The position numbers were made by a program, and so were the translations under genes. A DNA stretch of 64,000 bases, taken from Nocardioides sp. zg-1308. Its GTDB lineage: Bacteria > Actinomycetota > Actinomycetes > Propionibacteriales > Nocardioidaceae. The notes beneath the pieces were generated by a model, which saw only the letters and a program-made list of their open reading frames with translations, did no database searches and was not told the DNA's origin. Location of the stretch: NCBI RefSeq assembly GCF_013155375.1, contig NZ_JABJQY010000002.1:186001-250000 (forward strand), read 5' to 3'. Of the stretch, positions 18,458 through 26,700 are shown piece after piece (position 1 is the first letter of the stretch; each line of letters opens with the position of its first letter).

Positions 18458-18623
18458 AACGGCCTCCTGGAGACAAAACCCAACAAGGAGGCACAGCATG
18501 TGACGACCGGCACACACTCGTCAACCCTGCAGAGGTCACAAATCAGACCCGTTCAAACATTTCCGAACTGTTATCCACCTTCGGACGTTGACTTCGCCGT
18601 GTGAGGGTCGCCACAGTGGCCGC
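18458..18623. promoter_or_regulatory. Divergent promoter region of the galactoside cluster
   Basis: 166 nt between the binding-protein operon and the GH42 operon, noticeably richer in A+T than its flanks, especially 18536-18585. GTTCAAACATTTCCGAAC, beginning near 18549, has matching GTTC/GAAC ends and is a candidate operator for the DeoR-type regulator encoded at 20648. Promoter elements themselves are not clear enough to place. Confidence 0.4.
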
Positions 18624-20648
18624 ATGCCCACATCTCTGCCCGCGCTGGCCTTCGGCGGCGACTACAACCCCGAGCAGTGGCCCGCCGCAGCCCACGAGGA
18701 GGACCGCACACTGATGGGGGAGGCCGGCGTCGACCTGGTCACGCTGGGCGTGTTCTCGTGGGCCTGGCTCCAGCCGACACCCGACACGTGGGACTTCGCG
18801 TGGCTCGACGAGCAGATGGACGGCCTGCACGCCGCCGGCATCAAGGTCGACCTGGCGACGGCGACCGCCTCGCCGCCGCCGTGGCTGACCCACCGGCACC
18901 CCGAGATGCTCCCCGTGACCCACGACGGGCGGACGCTGTTCCCCGGCGGCCGCCAGGCGTTCTGCCCGAGCTCGCCGGTCTACCGCGAGCACGCCCTCGC
19001 CCTGTGCACGGCGCTGGCCGAGCGCTACCACGACCACCCGGCGCTCGCGCTGTGGCACGTCTCCAACGAGCTCGGCTGCCACAACGCCCGCTGCTACTGC
19101 GACGTCAGCGCGGCGGCGTTCCGCACCTGGCTGCGGCGGCGCTACGGCGAGGACGTGGCGCGCCTCAACGACGCGTGGGGCACGGCGTTCTGGTCCCAGC
19201 GCTACGACGACTTCGAGCAGGTGCTCCCCCCGCGGCTCGCCCCGACCCACGCGAACCCGACGCAGCAGCTGGACTTCCTGCGATTCTCCTCCGACCAGCT
19301 CCTCGACAACTTCGTCGTCGAGCGCGACGTCCTGCACCGCATCTCCCCCGGCGTCCCGGTCACCACCAACTTCATGGTGATGCGCCAGACCATGGAGATG
19401 GACTACCTGCGCTGGGGACGCGAGCTCGACGTCGTCTCCAACGACCACTACCTCATCGCCGCCGAGGAGAGTGGCCACCGCGAGCTGGCGTTCAGCGCCG
19501 ACCTCACCCGGGGCACCGCGGACGGGCGCCCCTGGCTGCTGATGGAGCACTCCACCAGCGCGGTGAACTGGCAGCCGCGCAACCGCGCCAAGCGACCCGG
19601 CGAGATGGTCCGCAACAGCCTCGCCCACGTCGCGCACGGCGCCGACGCCGTGCTGTTCTTCCAGTGGCGCGCGTCGCGCGCGGGGGCCGAGAAGTTCCAC
19701 TCCGGCCTCCTGCCCCACGCCGGCACCGACACCCGGCAGTGGCGCGAGGTCGTCGAGCTCTCCCGCGTCCTCGACGCCGTCGAGGAGGCCGCGGGCAGCA
19801 CGCCCCGCAACGAGGCCGCCGTCCTGTTCGACTACGAGGCGTGGTGGGGGTGCCAGCTCGACTCGCACCCGAGCATCGACGTCAGCTACCGCGACCGGGC
19901 CGAGGACCTCCACCGGGCGCTGTCGGCGCAGGGCGTCGGGGTCGACGTCGTCCACCCGGGCACGGACCTGTCGGGCTACCGCCTCGTCGTGGTGCCGACG
20001 CTCTACCTCGTCTCCGACGAGCACGCCGCCGCGATCGCGGCCGCAGCGGAGGCGGGGGCGACGGTGGTGGTGACCTACTTCAGCGGCATCGTCGACGAGA
20101 ACGACCACGTCCGCCTCGGCGGCTACCCCGGGGCGTTCCGCGACCTGCTCGGGGTGCGTACGACCGAGCTGCTGCCGCTGCTCGCCGGCGAGACCGTGCA
20201 GGTCGACGGCCTCGGGACCGGGACGGTCACCGCTGACACCTGGGCGGAGGACCTCGAGCTGGTCGGGGCGGAGGCGGTCGCGACGCACCTCGGCGGACCG
20301 GCGTCCGGGCTGCCGGCCGTCACCCGTCGCGAGGTCGGCGAGGGCACGGCCTGGTACGTCGCCACCCGCCTCGACGCCGTCGGCACGGACCGGCTGGTCG
20401 AGCGGCTCGTCGCCGAGACGGGGATCGAGCGCCTGCCCGGAGCAGGACCGCTCGTCGAGGTGACCCGCCGCGTCGGCGAGGACGCGCAGTGGCTCTTCGT
20501 GATCAACCACGGACACGCCCAGGCCGAGGTGCCGGTGCACGGCGTCGAGCTCGTCTCAGGCGCGGACGTCACCGGCAGCCTCGTGGTGCCGGCCGGCGGT
20601 GTCGCCGTCGTGAGGGAGGACGTCACCGGGCAGGACCGGGAGGCCTGA
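18624..20648 (+). CDS. GH42 beta-galactosidase
   Basis: 674 residues. Opens with FGGDYNPEQWP, the usual GH42 start; an in-frame start at 18588 would add 12 residues. The acid/base Glu149 lies in HVSNELGCH and the nucleophile Glu308 in LLMEHSTSAVNWQ. Cysteines in FCPSS and CHNARCYC form the zinc site seen in many GH42 enzymes. No signal peptide, so it hydrolyses imported beta-galactosides in the cytosol. The downstream DeoR gene overlaps its stop by one base. Confidence 0.93.
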   Translation: MPTSLPALAFGGDYNPEQWPAAAHEEDRTLMGEAGVDLVTLGVFSWAWLQPTPDTWDFAWLDEQMDGLHAAGIKVDLATATASPPPWLTHRHPEMLPVTHDGRTLFPGGRQAFCPSSPVYREHALALCTALAERYHDHPALALWHVSNELGCHNARCYCDVSAAAFRTWLRRRYGEDVARLNDAWGTAFWSQRYDDFEQVLPPRLAPTHANPTQQLDFLRFSSDQLLDNFVVERDVLHRISPGVPVTTNFMVMRQTMEMDYLRWGRELDVVSNDHYLIAAEESGHRELAFSADLTRGTADGRPWLLMEHSTSAVNWQPRNRAKRPGEMVRNSLAHVAHGADAVLFFQWRASRAGAEKFHSGLLPHAGTDTRQWREVVELSRVLDAVEEAAGSTPRNEAAVLFDYEAWWGCQLDSHPSIDVSYRDRAEDLHRALSAQGVGVDVVHPGTDLSGYRLVVVPTLYLVSDEHAAAIAAAAEAGATVVVTYFSGIVDENDHVRLGGYPGAFRDLLGVRTTELLPLLAGETVQVDGLGTGTVTADTWAEDLELVGAEAVATHLGGPASGLPAVTRREVGEGTAWYVATRLDAVGTDRLVERLVAETGIERLPGAGPLVEVTRRVGEDAQWLFVINHGHAQAEVPVHGVELVSGADVTGSLVVPAGGVAVVREDVTGQDREA

Positions 20649-21499
20649 TGCTCGCGGCCCAGCGTCGCGGACGCATCCTCGCCGAGCTCAGCCGCGACGG
20701 CACCGTGCGCGTGACCGACCTCGTCGAGCTCCTCGGGGTCTCCGACATGACCGTACGGCGCGACCTCGTCGCCCTGCACCGCGACGGCCTGCTGGAGAAG
20801 GTGCACGGCGGCGCCCTGGCCGTCGCCGAGCCGTCGTCCTCGGAGCCGGGCTTCGCCGCCAAGTCGGTGCAGCACCGCAACGAGAAGGAGGCCATCGCGG
20901 CTGCCGCGGCCGAGCTCGTGCACACCGGGATGGCCATCGCCGTGTCTGCGGGGACCACGACCCACGCCCTCACCGAGCACATCGCGCGGGTGCCCCACCT
21001 CACCGTCGTCACCAACTCGGTGTGGGTGGCCGACGTCCTGCACCGCACCGGAGACGCGACCACGTCGGTGCTCCTCACCGGCGGGCTCCGCACGCCGTCC
21101 GACGCCCTGGTCGGCCCGGTCGCGGTCTCCTCGCTGCGCAGCCTCCACGTCGACGCTTTCTTCATGGGCGTGCACGGCATGGACGTGCGCGCCGGCTTCA
21201 GCACGCCCAACCTGCTGGAGTCGGAGACCAACCGCGCCATGATCGAGCGCTCCCGCAGGCTCATCGTGCTGGCCGACTCCAGCAAGTGGGGCGTCGTCGG
21301 CCTCAGCAGCATGGCCGCCCTCTCCGAGGCGGCCGTGCTCGTCACCGACTCCGGCCTGTCCGCCCACGCCAGCGGCGCCCTCGCCGACCACGTCGGGGAG
21401 CTGGTGGTGGTGGACCCCGCCGACGGCGACGACCTCGACAGCCCCCGCCTCGGGAGCGCACGTCCCGACACCGACGACCTGGGAGCCGGACACGCATGA
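20648..21499 (+). CDS. DeoR/GlpR-family transcriptional regulator
   Basis: 283 residues. Start ATG overlaps the GH42 stop (TGATG). N-terminal DeoR HTH at about 4-60: RRGRILAELSRDGTVRVTDL and GVSDMTVRRDLVALHRDGLLEKVHGG. C-terminal sugar-phosphate sensor domain includes IAVSAGTTTHAL, VTNSVWVADVL and LLTGG, then DAFFMGVHGMD and LADSSKWGVVG. Members bind phosphosugars such as galactose or tagatose derivatives. Sandwiched between two galactosidase genes with 1-nt and 4-nt overlaps, so very probably the local repressor. Confidence 0.92.
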   Translation: MLAAQRRGRILAELSRDGTVRVTDLVELLGVSDMTVRRDLVALHRDGLLEKVHGGALAVAEPSSSEPGFAAKSVQHRNEKEAIAAAAAELVHTGMAIAVSAGTTTHALTEHIARVPHLTVVTNSVWVADVLHRTGDATTSVLLTGGLRTPSDALVGPVAVSSLRSLHVDAFFMGVHGMDVRAGFSTPNLLESETNRAMIERSRRLIVLADSSKWGVVGLSSMAALSEAAVLVTDSGLSAHASGALADHVGELVVVDPADGDDLDSPRLGSARPDTDDLGAGHA

Positions 21500-23667
21500 G
21501 CGACGACACCACGCCGACCGACCGCCCCGACCGCCCCGACCGGTCCGAGGCCCCGCTCCACCTCAGCCGCGGCGGCGTCAGCCTGGTGCTGGGCCGCGAC
21601 GCCGGGGGGATACCGGTCGTCCTCCACTGGGGCGCGGCCCTGGGCGACCTCGACGACGCGGCCCTGACGGCGATCATGGCGGCGCGCCAGCCGGGCGCCG
21701 CGCGCTCGTCGTACGACCTGCCCCGCCGCACCGGGCTGGTGCCCGACGGCACGCGTGGCTTCTCGGGCACCCCGGCCCTCGCCGGGCACCGGGTCGGCGG
21801 CAGCGCCCGGGCCGCCACCCCGAGCCTGGTCGACTGGGTCGTCGACGTCGCCGACGGGAGCCTCACGTGCACTTCCACCGACGACGAGGCCGGGTGGGAG
21901 GTGCAGGTCGAGCTCGGCCTCGACGACGCCGGGCTCCTGCACGCGCGCACCAGCGTCACCAACACCGCCGACGGTGACCTCCACCTGGCGTCCGTGCTGA
22001 CCGCCCTGCCCGTGCCGGCCCGCGCCGGGGAGCTGCTCGACCTCACCGGCCGGTGGTGCAAGGAGCGCACCCCGCAGCGGCACCCGTGGGTCCAGGGGAC
22101 GCACCGACGCGACAGCCGCCGGGGGCGCACCGGGCACGACGCGACGCTGCTCATGGTCGCCGGCACCCCCGGGTTCACCTTCGGCCGCGGCGAGGTCTGG
22201 GCGGTGCACACGGCCTGGAGCGGCAACCACACGACGTACGCCGAGCGCACCCCCGAGGGCGAGTGCCTGCTCGGCGGCGGCGAGCTGCTGAGCCCGGGCG
22301 AGGTGGTGCTCGCCCCGGGTGAGACGTACGACGCCCCCCGACTCCTCTGCTCGTGGTCCGGCGCCGGGCTCGACCCGCTGAGCCACCGCCTCCACGCCCA
22401 CCTGCGGGCCGTCACGCCGCGGGCCCGCGGCGAGCGGCCGGTGATCGCCAACACCTGGGAGGCGGTCTACTTCGACCAGTCGCTCGACCGGCTCACCGAG
22501 CTGGCCGACGTGGCCGCGTCGGTCGGGGTCGAGCGCTTCGTCCTCGACGACGGCTGGTTCCTGGGGCGACGCGCCGACACCGCCGGCCTCGGCGACTGGA
22601 CGGTTGACCCGACGGTGTGGCCCGAGGGACTCGGACCGCTCGTGGACCACGTCACCGGGGTCGGCATGGAGTTCGGCCTGTGGGTGGAGCCGGAGATGGT
22701 GAACCCGGACTCCGAGACGGCCCGCAACCACCCCGAGCGGGTGCTGCGCGGCCACGCCGACCCGCCGATCACGTGGCGCCACCAGCAGGTGCTCGACCTC
22801 CAGGACGACGGCGCGTATGCGGACCTGCGCGAGGCCCTGCTGGCGCTGCTCGACGGGCTCGACATCGCCTACCTCAAGTGGGACCACAACCGCGACCTCA
22901 CCGACGCCACGCACGATGGCCGCCCGGCGGTGCACGGCCAGACGCTGGCGGCCTACCGGCTGCTCGACGAGCTCCGCGCCGCGCACCCGGCGCTCGAGAT
23001 CGAGTCCTGCTCCTCCGGCGGGGCTCGCGTCGACGCGGAGGTGCTGGCGCGCACCGACCGCATCTGGCCCAGCGACACCATCGACCCGCTGGAGCGCCAG
23101 CACCTGCAGCGGTGGACCTCGCTGCTCGTGCCGCCGGAGCTGATGGGCTCGCACGTGGGCGGCCCGACGTCGCACACCACCGGGCGCACGCACGCGCTGC
23201 GCTACCGCGCGGCCACCGCCCTCCTCCACTGGTTCGGCATCGAGTGGGACATGACGAGCCTGGACGAGGCCGGGCTCACCGAGCTCGGGTCCTGGATCGC
23301 GCTGCACAAGCAGGTGAGGCCGCTCATCGGGACCGGCACGCTCGTCCACCCCGACCACCCCGACCCGGCGCTGATGGTCACCGGCGTCGTCGCCGCGGAC
23401 CGCTCCGAGGCGTGGTACGTCGTGGCCACCGTCGGCGCGACCGACACCCAGCACCCAGCGCCCCTGCGGGTCACGGGGCTGGACCCCGGCCGCACCTACC
23501 GCCTGACCGAGGAGCTGCCGCCACCGCCCGGTGGCGCCGACCTGACCGACGCCTGGTCGGCGGACGGCGCCGAGTTGCCCGGCCGGCTCCTGCACGAGGT
23601 CGGGGTCGCGCTGCCCGTGCTCGACCCGGAGGAGGCACGGGTGCTGCGCGTGGTCGCGGTCGACTGA
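21496..23667 (+). CDS. GH36 alpha-galactosidase
   Basis: 723 residues from the ATG at 21496, overlapping the regulator stop by 4 nt. GH36 motifs in order: NTWEAVYFD (about 317), FVLDDGWFLGRR (about 351-362), GLWVEPEMVNPDS, LKWDHNRD with nucleophile Asp463, ESCSSGGARVD, and IWPSDTIDPLERQ with acid/base Asp527. No signal peptide; acts in the cytosol on melibiose/raffinose-type sugars. The Pro/Asp leader (TDRPDRPDRSE) is low complexity. Last gene of the GH42-DeoR-GH36 operon. Confidence 0.95.
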   Translation: MSDDTTPTDRPDRPDRSEAPLHLSRGGVSLVLGRDAGGIPVVLHWGAALGDLDDAALTAIMAARQPGAARSSYDLPRRTGLVPDGTRGFSGTPALAGHRVGGSARAATPSLVDWVVDVADGSLTCTSTDDEAGWEVQVELGLDDAGLLHARTSVTNTADGDLHLASVLTALPVPARAGELLDLTGRWCKERTPQRHPWVQGTHRRDSRRGRTGHDATLLMVAGTPGFTFGRGEVWAVHTAWSGNHTTYAERTPEGECLLGGGELLSPGEVVLAPGETYDAPRLLCSWSGAGLDPLSHRLHAHLRAVTPRARGERPVIANTWEAVYFDQSLDRLTELADVAASVGVERFVLDDGWFLGRRADTAGLGDWTVDPTVWPEGLGPLVDHVTGVGMEFGLWVEPEMVNPDSETARNHPERVLRGHADPPITWRHQQVLDLQDDGAYADLREALLALLDGLDIAYLKWDHNRDLTDATHDGRPAVHGQTLAAYRLLDELRAAHPALEIESCSSGGARVDAEVLARTDRIWPSDTIDPLERQHLQRWTSLLVPPELMGSHVGGPTSHTTGRTHALRYRAATALLHWFGIEWDMTSLDEAGLTELGSWIALHKQVRPLIGTGTLVHPDHPDPALMVTGVVAADRSEAWYVVATVGATDTQHPAPLRVTGLDPGRTYRLTEELPPPPGGADLTDAWSADGAELPGRLLHEVGVALPVLDPEEARVLRVVAVD

Positions 23668-23730
23668 CCCTCGACGGCACGGGCCCCGCGCGGTCGCCGG
23701 TGCGCCGAGGGCCCGGGTCCGACAGGCAAC

Positions 23731-23761
23731 GGCCCTCCCCCGGGGTCACCGAGGGAGGGCC
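23731..23761. terminator. Bidirectional stem-loop between GH36 gene and large secreted protein gene
   Basis: GGCCCTCCC (23731-23739) pairs with GGGAGGGCC (23753-23761) around a 13-nt loop, placed between two convergent genes. No U-tract. A typical GC-rich actinobacterial terminator. Confidence 0.75.
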
Positions 23762-23768
23762 GGCCGTC

Positions 23769-26700
23769 TCAGCGGGTCAGTCGCACCCTGACCCGGTCGG
23801 TGCTGCCGTCGTCGAACCGGATGACCAGCACGGCCTGCACGGTCGGGTCGCGCTCGAGCCTGGCGCGGGCCCGAGCGTTCAGCCGGACCACCACGGTGCC
23901 CTTCTCGCCGGCCTCGAGCTCGAAGGAGCCCGCGCCCAGCTTCTTGCCGCCGCGGGTCCGCAGCACCGCCGTCCCCTCGCAGTCCGCCGCGCCGCACCGC
24001 AGGACCAGCCGCGCCCTGCGGCCGTCGTGCGTCGCGTCCACGTTGCCGCCCTGCGCCACCGCCACGCTGGGCGCGGGCGGCGTCGGGGTGGGCGTCGGCG
24101 TGGGGGTCGGCGTGGGCGTCGGCGTGGGCGTGGGCGTCGGCGTGGGGGTCGGGGTCGGCCCGGTGGTCGGGGTGGCCCCGGCCACGGTCAGCGAGCCACT
24201 GCCCGCGCCGGCCTCGTGCGCCACGTCACCGGCGTACGACGCCGACAGCGCCACCGTCCCCGCCTCGTCGAACGGACCGACCGTGAAGCTGGCCGCGCCG
24301 TCCTGGAGGTCGACCGGGTCGAGCGCCTCGCCGTCGACCGTGAGGGTGATCTCGCCGGTGGGCGTCTCCTCGGCGAGCGAGTCCACCTCGACCTCGACGC
24401 GGGCGGTGTCACCCAGCTGGACCTCGGCGGGCGTCGGCGTCACCGTCACCGTGGCGGCGACGTCCTCCGGGTCGGCCAGCTCCTTGAGCTGCACGTCGCG
24501 GTAGTAGACGTTCTCACCCCCGCCGTGGTTCTGCAGACCGATGTGGGAGGGCCACGTGAGCCGGTTCGCGTGGGTGCCGGTGAAGTCGTTGACCAGCACG
24601 TCGTTGAGGTAGACGCGGATGCGCTTCCCCTCCACGCGGATCTCGTAGTGGTTCCACTGGTTCACCGGCTTGAGCGCCGCGTCCCGCTGGGCGTTGGCAC
24701 CCTGGAACGTGTAGATGGCGCCCGTGGTGCGGTCCGGCAGGTCGGTGGCGTCGATCTGGATCTCGTACCCCCTGTCGACCGCGACCCACGGGTCACCGGC
24801 CGGGTCGGGAGTGCCGCCGTCCTGACGGGGCGTCGTCTCCGGATTGGGGAACCCGACGAACACGCCGCCGTTGTCGTCCTTGGTGAGCTTCCAGTCCAGC
24901 TGCAGGGAGTAGTCGCCCTCGAGCGGTTGGGAGTGCCACAGCAGGCCCAGTCCGCCGTTGGTCTTCAGCGTGCAGTCGGCCTCGCGGGTGAAGACGCCGG
25001 GGCCGGCCATCCTCCAGTCCGCCATGCTGGCCGCGGTCCCGTCGAACAGGCTCCGGTAGCCGGGGTCGGCCGGGGCGGCCTCGCAGGTGTCGGGCCCGAC
25101 GACCGGGTCGACCATCCTGAACCAGTCGAACGCGCCGACCTGGCTGCCGGTGCCGTTGTAGGCGGCGACACCGACCTTGGGGGCGGCCAGCCCGGTCATC
25201 GGGTAGCCCGCGCCCATGGACTGCCACGACGCGCCCTGGTCGACCGACCAGCGGCCCTGGACCGCCGTGCCGGTCGAGACCAGCTGGAGCCGCAGGTCGT
25301 CGGGAGCGGCGCCGTCGGGCAGGTCGGCGTTGGTGTAGACCATGTCGCCGTTGATCCGGCGACCCAGCTCGAGCACCCAGTCGCCGTCCGGCGTCTCCAT
25401 CGCCACGAGCTTGGCGTAGTTGGCGGCACTGGTCCACGCCACGAGACCACCCTGGAGGTAGTCGTCCGCGCCGGTCATGGAGAACTGGGTCTCGGCTGCC
25501 CAGGCACCCTCCGCGGGAGCCTGCTGCAGCACGATGTTCTTGGCGTCGACGGCTCCGCCGGAGAGGTCACCGCCCTGCGCGTCGATGCGCAGCTGCCCGC
25601 CGGCCAGCGTGACGCCGGTGGCCGTCTTGTTGAGGATCGTGCTCCATCGACAGGTGTCGAGGGTGGTGCCGTCGAACTCGTCGTCGGCGCCGGGCGCCTG
25701 CCCCGGGGCACACGCCTCGCGACTGCCCAGGTCGAGGTAGTCGATGTTGACGTTGCCGTTGTCGCCGGCGTCGCGCTGGATCGTGACGATGTTGGCGCCG
25801 GCCCGCAGCTCGAGCTGGTCGGTGACCGAGCCCCAGTCCTTCCAGGTGGCGAGCGGGGGCAGCGACAGCTTCTTGACGAAGACGCCGTTGACGTGGACGG
25901 ACATCACCTTGGTCTGGTCGGGCTGCGGGTTCGGCCCGTTGGCGTAGCCGAGCCTCACGTTGTGGAAGCCGGCCGCCGTCGCGGTCACGTCGAAGCTCAC
26001 GGACGCGCCGTCGACCTCGAAGCCACCGACGTAGCCGGTGCCGCTGAAGCCGGCGTGCTCGGTCTGCACGCGGTTCCCGGTCCCGGTGATGGTCCCGACC
26101 TCGGCCTCGACACGACCGCCGGTCGGGTCGACGACCCGGAGGTGGTCGAGGTTGACGTTGCCGTCGTCACCGGTCTCGTAGGCGATCTCCACCGTGGTGA
26201 CGCCTGCCGGCAGGGTGACGCGGACGGTGTGCGTGCCCCACGTCTTCCAGTCGCCGAGCGGCGGCAGCACGATCGTCTGCAGCACCCCGCCGACGTACAG
26301 GCTCATCTTCTTGGCCTGGTTGGGCTGGGGGTTCGGACCGTTGGCGTAGCGCAGCTGCAGGTCGTAGGCACCGGCCCGGGGAGCGACGACGTCGACGGTG
26401 GTGCCCGAGCCGATCGTCTGGATGCCGTCCACGAAGCCGGAGCCGGTGTAGCCGGCGTGCTCGGTGGCGATGCCGGCGGTGCCCGAGAGGGCACCGTCCT
26501 CGAGCTCGTAGATCCCGTCGGCCGGGGGCTCGGGGTCGGGCTCGACGTAGCCGGGATAGCTGTTGAGGGTGTACCAGGCCTCGGTGCTCCACAGCGTGTC
26601 ACCCGACGCCGAGGCGAAGGGACGGGGCGAGCGCAGGTGGACGACCCGGTCGGGCTTGAGGCCGTCGACCTGGAGGGTCACCGTCCTGCCGTCCTGCGAC

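Noticed and set aside
18588..18623. Longer GH42 start at 18588
   Set aside because: The extra 12 residues are not typical of GH42 proteins, which begin close to the FGGDYNPEQW segment; the ATG at 18624 is preferred.
24078..24160. Tandem repeat as a mobile element or minisatellite of interest
   Set aside because: It encodes an ordinary Thr-Pro linker, common in secreted actinobacterial enzymes.
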